From CAITUY01 sp964611575 (lineage in GTDB: Bacteria; Verrucomicrobiota; Kiritimatiellia; CAIKKV01; CAITUY01), in the NCBI GenBank assembly GCA_964611575.1, contig CAZTAJ010000017.1, forward strand, positions 1-50,839: a DNA stretch of 50,839 nt, written 5' to 3'. Numbering within the stretch: the first letter of the stretch is position 1; the number at the start of each line of letters is the position of its first letter. Both the position numbers and the translations under genes were made by a program. Of this stretch, positions 23,801 to 32,223 are shown in pieces. A model generated the notes under the pieces. That model worked only from the letters and a program-made list of their open reading frames with translations. It made no database searches and had not been told where the DNA came from.

Positions 23801-25294
23801 CGGGGCAAGCAGGCAGTACGCTCCATGACGGTTCAAGTTATCCGTGCGATACTGCCACCCGCGTCTGTAGACTGGGTAGCGGTACGCGCCAACGACTCCT
23901 CCGGACAAGGCATTGGTTTGCGAATCGTACACCACACCGGTGATGGGATAGCCGCGCTCGAACCGGAAGTCCAGGTTGGTCCAGGAATTGTCCGTGATGG
24001 ACAGGCCTTCCACATCCGGGGCGTCCAGGAATCCCAGTTCCTGTTGGCCTTCAACATCGGCGGTGTAGTTGTCGTAAGGAATCACTCCGACCTGATAGGT
24101 CCCATCCGTAAGCGAGACCCCTTGGCCGCCGAACATGTCGCCTCCGAGGGCCACGATCGAGCCGGCAATCGGCTCCTCGTCGTCGGCCGCCAAGACCCTT
24201 CCGCAGACCAGCAACGTCGCCGCCGGACAGACCAAATCGACGTTGGCCATATTCTGAGTGACCATCAGGCCCCGTCCCACTGCCACCAACCCAAGGCCCG
24301 CCAATGAAGCGGGGTCGGTGTAGAGATTCGCCTCACTCGAACTAATGTCCGGCACGCAAAGGCGATAGAGCCCGTTGGTGTCCGTGATGGCCGTCACCCA
24401 ACCGTCATCGTCCCACTCGATATTGACCAGCACTCCCGGTACCGGAGTGGATCCGGGAGCGTAGACATGGCCGGAGACCTCGTGGATGGCGCCGGGTATC
24501 GCCGGCACTACGCGCAAAGTGATGGGTAAGGGGTTGGCGCCCAACCGCAGATCGTTCGTGAACACATAGGTCGAAACGGGTTCCGTTTCCGTCTGATCCT
24601 TGCTGGGATTGAAATATCCCAGTCCAATGGCGCTGATCTCCGCCACATCCGATGTGGATACGCCGTTCGGGAGATAGAGCCTGAACGCCCCGTTCGTGTC
24701 GGTCCAGACCTCCGGCATTGCGGTATCTGTAAAACATTCGGCATGTACCACCGCCCCTGTCACGGCGCCGGACGTCACGTAATCGACGACCGACCCCGTC
24801 AGCCAGACCGTGCTCGTCGGCTGTGTCACGGCGAAGCGCGCCGTCGTCGCGGCCCCGTCGCTGACCGTTCGGGCCGACCACAGATAATGGCCGACCACAT
24901 GCAACGGCCCCTCCTGGCCGAAATAGGCGACCCGGCTCACCAAGGTTCCATTGGCAGCGCCATCCTCATCATCCACGATGATCGACGAGCCGAGCTCATT
25001 GGTTCGGCCGTCCTGCAGCAGGTATGCGGCGATCAAGGGGTCCATGGCATCCACCACGCCATTGCCCTCGACATCCACGAATAGACCCAGTCTGACCGAC
25101 TCTCCGGCCACGAGGTTGCCGACCGTCAGGGTCACCCAGGTGTTACTCGTCCAGGCGATATTCGTCGGCGACACTGAGAGGGTAGGACCGGGGCCGGCGA
25201 ATGCCAGGTCGACTGTCCCCGTCATCCCCATCACGACACCCGCCACCGCCGCCAGCCAACCGCACGATCTTCCGCGCCCTGCACCGGTCTGCAT
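20843..25294 (-). CDS. Large secreted protein with carboxypeptidase-regulatory-like repeats
   Basis: 1483 residues. A signal peptide (about residues 1-33) is followed by several Ig-like or carboxypeptidase-regulatory-like beta-sandwich domains with G.V......G..V......G.Y.......Y.V patterns. Seven tandem copies of about 99 residues then fill residues 657-1352 (each begins ISGHVY-like, contains GTYRVRA-like and ends GIDF-like). Near the C terminus, DDADPDHDGADNLEEYAADTDP is a calcium-binding thrombospondin type 3-like motif, followed by a final beta domain (CFYRIKVE). It is probably surface or extracellular, with adhesive or structural function. AGGAG lies eight bases before the ATG. Confidence 0.8.
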   Translation of the reverse strand: MQTGAGRGRSCGWLAAVAGVVMGMTGTVDLAFAGPGPTLSVSPTNIAWTSNTWVTLTVGNLVAGESVRLGLFVDVEGNGVVDAMDPLIAAYLLQDGRTNELGSSIIVDDEDGAANGTLVSRVAYFGQEGPLHVVGHYLWSARTVSDGAATTARFAVTQPTSTVWLTGSVVDYVTSGAVTGAVVHAECFTDTAMPEVWTDTNGAFRLYLPNGVSTSDVAEISAIGLGYFNPSKDQTETEPVSTYVFTNDLRLGANPLPITLRVVPAIPGAIHEVSGHVYAPGSTPVPGVLVNIEWDDDGWVTAITDTNGLYRLCVPDISSSEANLYTDPASLAGLGLVAVGRGLMVTQNMANVDLVCPAATLLVCGRVLAADDEEPIAGSIVALGGDMFGGQGVSLTDGTYQVGVIPYDNYTADVEGQQELGFLDAPDVEGLSITDNSWTNLDFRFERGYPITGVVYDSQTNALSGGVVGAYRYPVYRRGWQYRTDNLNRHGAYCLLAPTGALALVANEFPGFVGQTYANHFEWEQDENGMLADPVVNTPAGTNGIDFYLSRAAQIRGVVRGDSAPLPGMWVSVSERFGDDWDRRAGGETDENGCYSLDVPPGSNYIVEVQSPEGEGLFWVSQYYGGTSDGSSAALVAAAVDAPATGIDFDLEEGGIISGRVFEEDGVAPVEDCPVKAETLDESYDTDSNTDENGYFTIVVPPGTYRVEARPDWDDLPFVRQYFSNTTSEAEAMELDMVSGGIRSNVDFRLSQACMIAGYVYHEDGTTPLEDCHVFASDYDSNDWMAGNNTDDEGRYTLWLPPGTYRVRAVPAEEGLRFESKFYDDTYRYDEAEPVTIGEGSDRDGVNFTLAPAGTISGHIRVGTTPLEDCHIGAEDYTTGEWMAWDNTESDGSYQLVLPAGTYRVVARPSNDDLPYMDAYYDDVFAWEDAEPVVVKGTDDTPGIDFQLQPGGTLSGHVYQEDGVTPLANCRVCADDPDTGQWRAEDQTEDDGAYSLRLPAGSYVVRAKPTQDNLPFADQHYSNAANRADATLVTVVVSNNTPNIDFTLSSGCTISGYVYGEDGSNVLVNCHVSASDYDSNNWMAGDNTDDEGHYRLRLPVGTYRVRAFPAQNGLLYESRFYSNTYYYGGAVPVAVDESNNAEGIDFVLGRAGTVSGHIYTGAGNTALENCHIGAEESMSGEWMGWDNSAPDGSYTLVLPAGTYRVVARPSNSGLPYVDLFHENTPFRYAAEPVEVRVAVDEPGIDFHLMAGGVISGHVYREDGAGSLAGCHVYAEDNASGSWMAGCNTDASGYYSFMVPTGIIYRVRAAPNIHNLPYTDEWFNDVVNGMPWGVPVMSASGVSGIDFTLMVKDLAYGDWRSHYFTTAELADWDIGGDDADPDHDGADNLEEYAADTDPRGSNSVLRVTNHGPDGGGLKINWQGGRWARQYLQRSDTLHAADGDWTTLLNSESLPTVVSNFFSDYDGAPGPCFYRIKVERDPAPR
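21239..23326 (-). repeat. Seven tandem ~298-base coding repeats, with a three-unit higher-order period
   Basis: Within the large secreted protein, seven units of about 99 residues follow one another. Unit 2 matches unit 5 best (both ASDYDSN.WMAG.NTDDEG), unit 3 matches unit 6 (both CHIGAE...GEWM.WDN), and unit 4 is closer to unit 7. This implies that a block of three units was duplicated. Confidence 0.75.
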
Positions 25295-25323
25295 GATGAG
25301 ATTCTCCTGTTTAACTGTCTGAG

Positions 25324-25353
25324 TTTCTACTGCCAGCCGGCCAAGCCGGTCAA
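25324..25353 (-). promoter_or_regulatory. Candidate promoter of the large secreted protein
   Basis: On the minus strand, TTGACC (25353-25348) and TAGAAA (25329-25324) are 18 bases apart, upstream of the start at 25294. It is divergent from the tetR promoter about 30 bases away. Confidence 0.4.
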
Positions 25354-25384
25354 GGAGATAACCGACACGGGCTCGGCACTACGC

Positions 25385-25428
25385 TTGACATGAACGCCCG
25401 GATTTATTATTGAGTGAGCACTTACTTA
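25385..25428 (+). promoter_or_regulatory. tetR promoter with overlapping imperfect operator
   Basis: A perfect -35 TTGACA lies at 25385-25390. A TATTGA -10 candidate at 25408-25413 overlaps the imperfect palindrome TGAGTGAG-CA-CTTACTTA (25411-25428), the size and form of a TetR-family operator. Binding there would block the promoter, consistent with autorepression of the efflux operon. Confidence 0.55.
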
Positions 25429-25450
25429 CGCACGAATCCGGGAATCGAGC

Positions 25451-26092
25451 ATGGCCAGACCTGTCTCCATCAGCAACGAAGCGATCCTGAACGCCGCGCG
25501 CACGGTGTTCCTGCGCCATGGCTACCAGGCCAGCACGGCCCAGGTGGCGCGCGCAGCCGGCGTCTCGGAAGGATCGCTGTTCAAGCACTTCAAGACCAAG
25601 GCCGACCTGTTCCTGGCCGCCATGGACGTCAAGGCCCGCGCGCAGGAATGGCAAGACCGCCTCGTGTCCGCCGAGGGGCGCGGCGACATCCGCAAGCTTC
25701 TGGAATTCGCGGGGATGGAACTCATTCAACGGCTGCAGACGATCATGCCCTGTCTCATGATGGTCAATTCGAGCGGGGTTACCTTCGCGCACGCCGGGCA
25801 CGAAGGCGGGCGCCCCCCGCCGATCCAGCACATCCGGGCGCTGGCTCACTACTTCCGGGCGGAAACGCGGCTGGGACGCCTGCACGTGCCCAGGCCGGAA
25901 CTCCAGGCCCATGCCTTTGTCGGCGCCATCTCCCACTATGTGTTTTGCGAGCATGTGTTCGGGTACCGGTCGGGACCGCCCGCGGCCTATGTCAGGACCG
26001 TGGTCGACACGGTCCTGCGCGCCACGCAGGTTGACGGCCGCAGCCGCCAGTCAACGCACCGGTCCGTCAACGGGAAGGGTAAACGATCATGA
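25451..26092 (+). CDS. TetR/AcrR family transcriptional regulator
   Basis: 213 residues. The N-terminal DNA-binding domain is clear: AILNAARTVFLRHGYQASTAQVARAAGVSEGSLFKHFKTKADLFLA. The rest is a helical ligand-binding domain without recognisable specificity. It heads an operon in which the stop and the next start overlap as ATGA, so it probably represses the TolC-adaptor-RND genes and itself through the palindrome at 25411-25428. The C-terminal 20 residues are basic and Ser-rich. An inducer cannot be predicted from the sequence. Confidence 0.93.
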   Translation: MARPVSISNEAILNAARTVFLRHGYQASTAQVARAAGVSEGSLFKHFKTKADLFLAAMDVKARAQEWQDRLVSAEGRGDIRKLLEFAGMELIQRLQTIMPCLMMVNSSGVTFAHAGHEGGRPPPIQHIRALAHYFRAETRLGRLHVPRPELQAHAFVGAISHYVFCEHVFGYRSGPPAAYVRTVVDTVLRATQVDGRSRQSTHRSVNGKGKRS

Positions 26093-27576
26093 ACGGCAGG
26101 TTCACGCTCCTCACACTCCCGGCCACGGCAGCCGCCGTCCTCTGGCTCGCCGGTTGCCGCACCGCGCCCGCGCCTGACTCCGCCACCACGGCCTGGGTGC
26201 CGCCGACCGACGCCACCCGCACCGACACGGTATGGGCCGGGGTCCGCGCCCAGACCCCCGACCTCGCCAAGCCGCTGTCGCTGCCCGACCTGGTTGACCT
26301 GGCCTTGCGGAACAATCCCGCCAGCCGCAAGGCGTGGCACGACGCCCGCGCCGCCGCCACCCAGGTGGAACAGGCCCGCGGCTACTTCATGCCGGCAATC
26401 ACCGGGACCGCCAATGCCACGCGGCGCCACATCGCCGCCCTGCCTGAAAGCCTGGACCGTAACAACATGCAGTATGGGCCCGGCATCCAGATGAACTACC
26501 TGCTGCTGAACTTCGGCGGCGGGCGCCAGGCGGCCATCGAGCAGGCCCTGCAAACCGTGTATGCCGCCAATTTCACCTTCAACCGCACGCTCCAGGATAT
26601 CCTGCTGGCCGTGGAGACCGGCTACCACGCCGTCATCAGCGCCCAGGCAGCGGTCGAGGCGGCCGAGGCCGGCGTGGCCGATACGGCCAAAGCGCTCGAA
26701 GCCGCCAGGGCGCGCCTGAAGGCGGGGCTCGGCGTCGAACTGGATGTGCTCCAGGCTCAGGCGGCCGGTGACCGGGCGTTGTTCGATCGCGCGGCAGCCG
26801 AGGGGCAACTCAAGGCCGCCCGCGGCGCGCTGGCCCAGGCCGTGGGGGTCCCGCCGGACCAGGCCGTGTCGCTCGTGGCGCCCACGAACGACATCCCGAC
26901 CGCCCTGCACGCGCCTGATCTGAAGCAGATGATCGACCAGTCGCTGCAGCGCCGGCCCGACATCGCCGCCCTGCGCGCCGCGCTGGCCGCCAAGGAAGCC
27001 AACGTCAAGGTCATGGGGTCGCCCTCCTGGCCGTCGCTGTATCTCAACGGCGGCATCAGCCACACCCTTTATGAATACTACGGGGGAATGCCCCCGGCCA
27101 GTTCCGGGGCTGAGGAGCGCGACTGGACGTACCAGGCCGGCGTCAGCCTGCAATGGACGCTGTTCGACGGGCTCCAGACGATCAATGCCAAGCGCGCCGC
27201 CCGCGAACAGGCCGCCGCCCTGCGGGATCAACTCCAGCAGGCCGAGCTGGCCGCCGCGACCGAGATCTGGACACGCTACGCCGCCTACGAAACCGCCCTC
27301 CAGAAATACCGCTTCAGCGCGGCGTTGCGGGATAGCGCATCCGCGGCCCACGCCATGGCGCAACGCAGCTACCAGGCCGGGCTCGGCGGCATCCTCGACC
27401 TCCTGACCGCCGCCACCCAACTGGCGCAGGCGCGCCTGCAGCACGTGGCCGCGCGGCAGGACGTCTTCGCCACCCTGGCGCGGCTGGCGCACGCCGCCGG
27501 CCTGCTGGAACAGGGCGGCGCCGACCGAACTCAGAATCTCTTGTCAACCTCCACCCAGAAAGAGGGTCAGCGATGA
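26089..27576 (+). CDS. TolC-family outer-membrane efflux lipoprotein
   Basis: 495 residues. A lipoprotein signal with lipobox LAGC is present near residue 20, and the mature part shows the two OEP repeats of long amphipathic helices and strands (SLPDLVDLALRNNPASRKAWHDARAA; ARARLKAGLGVELDVLQAQ; QRSYQAGLGGILDLLTAATQLAQARL). This is the outer-membrane channel of the tripartite pump encoded by the operon. Both ends overlap neighbouring genes by four bases in ATGA, to tetR upstream and to the adaptor downstream, so the three are translationally coupled. Confidence 0.92.
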   Translation: MNGRFTLLTLPATAAAVLWLAGCRTAPAPDSATTAWVPPTDATRTDTVWAGVRAQTPDLAKPLSLPDLVDLALRNNPASRKAWHDARAAATQVEQARGYFMPAITGTANATRRHIAALPESLDRNNMQYGPGIQMNYLLLNFGGGRQAAIEQALQTVYAANFTFNRTLQDILLAVETGYHAVISAQAAVEAAEAGVADTAKALEAARARLKAGLGVELDVLQAQAAGDRALFDRAAAEGQLKAARGALAQAVGVPPDQAVSLVAPTNDIPTALHAPDLKQMIDQSLQRRPDIAALRAALAAKEANVKVMGSPSWPSLYLNGGISHTLYEYYGGMPPASSGAEERDWTYQAGVSLQWTLFDGLQTINAKRAAREQAAALRDQLQQAELAAATEIWTRYAAYETALQKYRFSAALRDSASAAHAMAQRSYQAGLGGILDLLTAATQLAQARLQHVAARQDVFATLARLAHAAGLLEQGGADRTQNLLSTSTQKEGQR

Positions 27577-28739
27577 ACCGGACACTACGATCGGCGAGTC
27601 TCCTCGCGGCATGCGGCACACTGGCGTTGATGACGGGCGCTTGCGCCAAGCGCGGGGGAAATCCGCCGCGCCCGCCCGCGACCGTGATGACCGCCCCGGC
27701 CGTCAAGATGGATGCGCCCCTGGTCCTGGAAACCTTCGGGACCACCGATGCCCGCCTGAGCGTCGATGTCGTGCCGCAGGTATCCGGCGTGCTGGTCAGG
27801 AGCCTGATCCAGGACGGGACCGTGGTGACCAACGGACAACCGCTGTTCCTGATCGACCCGCGCGACTACGAGGCGCGCGTCCGCCAGGCCGAGGCCGCCG
27901 TGGCCGCCGGCCGCGCGAACCTGGAACTGAGCCGCCTGACGCTCGAACGCAACCGGGAACTGCTTGACCAGAAGCTGATCCCGGCCCAGACCTTCGACAC
28001 CCTCAAGGCGAAGGCCGATGCCGCCGCCGCGCAACTGCAGGCGGATGAAGCAATGCTGGCGCTGGCCAACCTGAACCTGCAGCGCTGCACGATCACGGCG
28101 TCGCTGGCGGGAATCTGTTCCAAACGGCTCCTGGACGATGGAAACCTGGCGGCCGCCGGCCTGACCCGGTTGACGAACATCCGCAGTTACGATCCGATGG
28201 TCATCGAGTTCTCGGTGTCGGAGCAGTACCTGCCCCTCGTCCGGCGCTCCATGGCGGACGGCGGCATGCGCATCGAGGTCGGCACGGCCGACGACACGAA
28301 CCGCCTGTCCGGCCTGGTGCAGTTTGTGGACAACGCCGTGAACCCGCTGACGGGCACGATCCTCCTGCGCGGGGAGGTTCCCAATCCGGACCTCAAGCTC
28401 TGGGCCGACCAGTTCGTGGAGGTCCGCCTGATCGCCCGCGTGCTCCGCGACGCCATCATGGTGCCGGAAAGCGCGGTCCAGTTCGGCAAGAACGGATCCT
28501 ACCTGTACGTGATCCCGGCCGACCGTTTTTCCGTGACCACCAACACGCTCGGCGTGGTCACGAACAGCCTGGCGGAATTGCGGCCGGTGAAAACCGGCAT
28601 CCGCCAGGGCGGCCTCTTCCAGATCGTCGAGGGCGTGGCGGCAGGCGAGAATGTCGTGGCGCTCGGCCAGTTGATGCTGTATCCCGGCGCGCCGGTACGG
28701 GACCTGGCGAAGATGCCGGCCGAGAAGTCACCCAAGTGA
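27573..28739 (+). CDS. RND efflux periplasmic adaptor (membrane fusion) lipoprotein
   Basis: 388 residues. An N-terminal lipoprotein-type signal ends at TGAC (residues 21-24), and a Pro-rich linker follows. Then come the biotinyl-lipoyl half-motif VVPQVSGVLVRSLIQDGTVVTNGQPLFLID, an alpha-helical hairpin (DYEARVRQAEAAVAAGRANLEL ... LIPAQTFDTLKAKADAAAAQL) and the beta-barrel domain with VPESAVQFG. It links the TolC-type channel to the RND pump. The next gene is separated by 115 bases containing a perfect 56-base palindrome. Confidence 0.93.
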   Translation: MNRTLRSASLLAACGTLALMTGACAKRGGNPPRPPATVMTAPAVKMDAPLVLETFGTTDARLSVDVVPQVSGVLVRSLIQDGTVVTNGQPLFLIDPRDYEARVRQAEAAVAAGRANLELSRLTLERNRELLDQKLIPAQTFDTLKAKADAAAAQLQADEAMLALANLNLQRCTITASLAGICSKRLLDDGNLAAAGLTRLTNIRSYDPMVIEFSVSEQYLPLVRRSMADGGMRIEVGTADDTNRLSGLVQFVDNAVNPLTGTILLRGEVPNPDLKLWADQFVEVRLIARVLRDAIMVPESAVQFGKNGSYLYVIPADRFSVTTNTLGVVTNSLAELRPVKTGIRQGGLFQIVEGVAAGENVVALGQLMLYPGAPVRDLAKMPAEKSPK

Positions 28740-28784
28740 ACAATCGGGTTCTCACGGATACGATGGTGTAGCGACAGAGTCAGA

Positions 28785-28840
28785 GGTAGGGCCGGCTTTA
28801 TGCCGGCCATGCGCATGGCCGGCATAAAGCCGGCCCTACC
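28785..28840. repeat. Perfect 56-base palindrome, GTAG-footed, inside the efflux operon
   Basis: Two 28-base arms are exact inverse complements, beginning GGTAGGGCCGGC and ending GCCGGCCCTACC. Each arm also contains a hairpin of its own (GGCCGGC-TTTAT-GCCGGCC, and the inverse). It ends 14 bases before the RND pump start, with AGGAG following it. Confidence 0.92.
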
Positions 28841-28854
28841 AAGAGGAGACGCAT

Positions 28855-31800
28855 GTGACCTTTTCAGAAGTCTTTATCCGGCGGCCGATCATGACGATCC
28901 TCGTCACGGTCATGCTCGTGGTGTTCGGGGTCTGGGCCTACCTGCGCCTGCCCGTCAACAGCCTGCCCACCGTGGACTACCCCGTGATCCAGGTGACCGC
29001 CGCCTATCCCGGCGCCAGCCCGAGCACCATGGCCAGTTCGGTCGCCACGCCGCTCGAAAACGAGTTCACCCAGATCGCCGGGCTGCAATCGATGACCTCG
29101 GACAACCAGTCCGGCCGGACCACGATCAACCTCACGTTCGCTTTGGACCGCAACGTGGATCTCCTGGCGCCCGATGTCCAGGCGGCGATCTCCCGCGCGG
29201 CGAACAACCTGCCCAAGGATCTGCCCAGCCCGCCCATGTACAAGAAGTACAACCCCTCGGATTTCCCGGTGTGCGTCATGATGGCCAGCTCGGAGACCCT
29301 GCTGCACGGCGACCTCTACGACTACTGCAATCGCACGCTCGCCAAGAAGCTGAGCATGACGCCCGGCGTGTCACAGGTGCAGGTGCTCGGGGCCCAGCGA
29401 GCGGTCCGCATCCAAGTCATCCCGGAAAAGCTGGCGGCCTACAACCTCGGCATCGACGAACTGGCCGCCGCGCTGAAAGTCGGCAGCGTGAACATTCCCG
29501 GCGGCAGCCTCAACGGGCCGGCCCGCACGTTCTCGATCGAGCCGCAGGGACAGTTGCGCACGGGGCGCGAATACGGCGCCCTGATCGTCGCCTACCGCAA
29601 GCAGGCGCCCGTGCGGTTGAGGGACGTAGCCCATTGCATCGACAGCGTGGTGAACGATAACGTGGACCTGCGCTACCTGAAGGGCGATCAGTCGATACGC
29701 ACCAAGTGCGTCGCGATCTTCGCGTTCCGCGAGGCGGGGGTCAACACCGTGGCCGTGGCCGATGACATCGAGCGCGCGGTCGCGACGGCGCGCCTCACGA
29801 TGCCGCCCTCGATCCAGGTTGAAATGATGTACAACGGCGCCCAGCCCATCCGCGAGGCCCTCGAGGACGTGGAGGTGACCGTGCTGATCTCGCTCGTGCT
29901 GGTCGTGCTGGTGATCTTTCTCTTCCTCGGCCGCATCCGCGAGACCATCATCCCGAGCCTGGCGCTGCCGGTGACGCTGCTCGGCACGATGGTCTTCATG
30001 CTGCCGATGGGGTTCAGCCTCGATACGCTGTCGCTCATGGGGATCGTGCTCGCCGTGGGGTTCCTGGTGGACGACGCGATCGTCGTGCTGGAGAACACCG
30101 TGCGCCACCTGGAGGAGGGCAAGAAACCCATCCCGGCGGCGGTGCAGAGCATGAAGGAAATCACCTTCACGATCATTTCCACCAGCGCGGCGCTGATCAT
30201 CGTCTTCACGCCCCTGGTCTTCATGAGCGGCGCCGTGGGCCGCAACCTCAGGGAGTTCGCCCTGACCGTGATCATCGCGATCGTCGTCTCCACGTTCGTC
30301 GCGCTGACCCTCTCGCCGATGATGTGCGCGCGCATCATCCGCCACCACGCGGCGCCGAACCGCGTGCAACGCCGCCTCGCGGACACCATCCGCGCCCTGG
30401 TCCAGGGGTACGGGCGGATGCTCACCTGGCAGCTTCACCACAAATGGGCGGCGGTCGTGATGTGGCTCGTCTGCATCGCCGGCACGGTGGTCTTCCTGGT
30501 GGTGCTGCCCACGACCTTCCTCCCGAAGGGGGACAGCAGTTTCATCCGCGGCGCCATGATCCTGCCGCTCGGCTCCTCGACGGCGGCGATGCAGGCGTAC
30601 CAGTCGAAGGCCATGGCGATCGTGAAGAACGATCCGGACGTCGTGCAGGTCGGCTCGGTCAGCGGGTTCCAGCCCGGCGCCGACCAGAGCATGGGCTTCT
30701 TCTTCGTGCGCCTGAAGCCCCCGAACGAGCGCCGCCTGCCGATTGACGCGTATGTCCAGAAATTCACCGGCAAGCTGATGGCACTGCCCAACGGCATGAC
30801 CTTCCTGGCGCCCGTGCCCGTCCTGAAGATCAGCTCCGGCGCCGAATCGACGGCCACAGGCAGCGACTACGCGTACGTCCTGAACGGCCTCGACCGCGAG
30901 CAGGTCTGGGGCGCGGCGCAGAAGCTTGAACAGGAATTGCGGCAGGTGCCCTGGATCTTCAACGTCCAGAACAACATCAAGCTGACCCTTCCACGGCTGA
31001 CCGGCACGATCGATCGCGACCGCGCCTCGACGCTCGGCCTTTCCGCACAAACCATCGAGTCCTCGCTGGCCCTCTGCTACGCGGGCGGCTATGTGACGCA
31101 GTTCACGACGGAGAACGACCAGTACCAGGTCATTGCCGAAATCGAGAAAGAGCACCAGAGCCGGCCGGAAGACATGGGCCTGCTCTATCTGCGCTCGCCG
31201 GCGACCGGGGCGCTGGTGCCGCTGACGTCGGTCGTGCGCTGGAAGGAGGAAGCCGGTCCGCAATCCGTTCCGCACGTCCAGCAGCAGGAGTCGGCGACGC
31301 TGTCCTTCAGCCTGCCGCCGGGCTTCCCGCTGGGCGTGGCGACCAAGGCGGTCGAGGCCAGGGCCGCCAAGATCCTGCCGACGGGCGTGACCGGCCAGTT
31401 CACGGGCGACGCCAGCGAGTTCCAGCGGTCCATCGCCAGCCTGGGCATCCTGCTGCTGATCGCGATCTTCCTGAAGTACATCGTGCTCGGCGTGCTTTAC
31501 GAAAGCTACATCCACCCGTTCACGATCCTGACGACGCTGCCGGTGGCCGCGTTCGGCGGGCTGCTCACGCTTTTCATCTTCGGGCGCGAAATGTCGATCT
31601 ACGCCTACATCGGGCTCTTCGTGCTGATCGGCCTGATCACCAAGAACGGCATCCTGATGGTGGACTTCGCCATCCAGCGCAAGGGCGAGGGCATGAGCAG
31701 CTACGACGCGATCTACGACGCCTGTCTCGTGCGCTTCCGCCCGATCCTGATGACCGGACTGTGCGCCATTCTCGGCATCCTGCCGATCGCCCTGGGCTAT

Positions 31801-31956
31801 GGTCAGGACGGTTCCAGCCGCGTGCCGCTCGGGCTGATGGTCGTCGGCGGCATGATCTTCGCCCAGGTGATCACGCTCTTCGTGACCCCCGGCATCTATC
31901 TCTACATGGAGAAGCTCCAGGACCGCTTCTTCAAGCCGCGCACCGACCTGGAATAA
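28855..31956 (+). CDS. RND efflux pump, HAE1/AcrB-like inner-membrane transporter
   Basis: 1033 residues, full length for the hydrophobe/amphiphile efflux family. The N terminus FIRRPIMTILVTVMLVVFG is the typical first transmembrane helix. TM4 contains the proton-relay pair in GFLVDDAIVVLENTVRH, and the porter repeats and the second half (IGLFVLIGLITKNGILMVDFA) are intact. It exports amphiphilic compounds using the proton gradient, with the adaptor and TolC-type channel encoded upstream. The start is GTG 28855, with AGGAG six bases upstream. Substrate cannot be read from the sequence. Confidence 0.95.
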   Translation: MTFSEVFIRRPIMTILVTVMLVVFGVWAYLRLPVNSLPTVDYPVIQVTAAYPGASPSTMASSVATPLENEFTQIAGLQSMTSDNQSGRTTINLTFALDRNVDLLAPDVQAAISRAANNLPKDLPSPPMYKKYNPSDFPVCVMMASSETLLHGDLYDYCNRTLAKKLSMTPGVSQVQVLGAQRAVRIQVIPEKLAAYNLGIDELAAALKVGSVNIPGGSLNGPARTFSIEPQGQLRTGREYGALIVAYRKQAPVRLRDVAHCIDSVVNDNVDLRYLKGDQSIRTKCVAIFAFREAGVNTVAVADDIERAVATARLTMPPSIQVEMMYNGAQPIREALEDVEVTVLISLVLVVLVIFLFLGRIRETIIPSLALPVTLLGTMVFMLPMGFSLDTLSLMGIVLAVGFLVDDAIVVLENTVRHLEEGKKPIPAAVQSMKEITFTIISTSAALIIVFTPLVFMSGAVGRNLREFALTVIIAIVVSTFVALTLSPMMCARIIRHHAAPNRVQRRLADTIRALVQGYGRMLTWQLHHKWAAVVMWLVCIAGTVVFLVVLPTTFLPKGDSSFIRGAMILPLGSSTAAMQAYQSKAMAIVKNDPDVVQVGSVSGFQPGADQSMGFFFVRLKPPNERRLPIDAYVQKFTGKLMALPNGMTFLAPVPVLKISSGAESTATGSDYAYVLNGLDREQVWGAAQKLEQELRQVPWIFNVQNNIKLTLPRLTGTIDRDRASTLGLSAQTIESSLALCYAGGYVTQFTTENDQYQVIAEIEKEHQSRPEDMGLLYLRSPATGALVPLTSVVRWKEEAGPQSVPHVQQQESATLSFSLPPGFPLGVATKAVEARAAKILPTGVTGQFTGDASEFQRSIASLGILLLIAIFLKYIVLGVLYESYIHPFTILTTLPVAAFGGLLTLFIFGREMSIYAYIGLFVLIGLITKNGILMVDFAIQRKGEGMSSYDAIYDACLVRFRPILMTGLCAILGILPIALGYGQDGSSRVPLGLMVVGGMIFAQVITLFVTPGIYLYMEKLQDRFFKPRTDLE

Positions 31957-32015
31957 GGAACGTGGGAGTCAGCCGTTCGCATGATGACCGACCTTGCCGG
32001 GTCCGTTTCATCCCT

Positions 32016-32098
32016 GTAGGGCCGCCGCTTGTCGGCGTGCCGTCTTTTACAGGCTCTTGTTCAGTATCTTACGGCGCGCCGACAAGCGGCGGCCCTAC
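32016..32098. repeat. GTAG-footed twin-hairpin element downstream of the RND gene
   Basis: The arms GTAGGGCCGCCG... and ...CGGCGGCCCTAC are inverse complements over more than 20 bases. Each contains a hairpin (CGCCG-CTTGT-CGGCG and CGCCG-ACAAG-CGGCG) and they are separated by about 40 AT-richer bases. It may also end transcription of the efflux operon, though no clear U-tract follows. Confidence 0.85.
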
Positions 32099-32166
32099 AA
32101 GAAGCAAACAACCGTCCGGGCTTGTCAGCGCCATCGTGAGAATGGCTGCAAGGGCGTCAGGTCCTT

Positions 32167-32196
32167 TTGACAGGCGGCCCTGCTTTTTGCTACCAC
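32167..32196 (+). promoter_or_regulatory. Possible promoter of lysA
   Basis: A perfect TTGACA (32167-32172) is followed after 18 bases by the weak -10 TACCAC (32191-32196), about 28 bases upstream of the lysA ATG. The -35 is convincing; the -10 is not. Confidence 0.35.
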
Positions 32197-32223
32197 TACC
32201 CGAAACCGTTTGAAGGAACCCGC

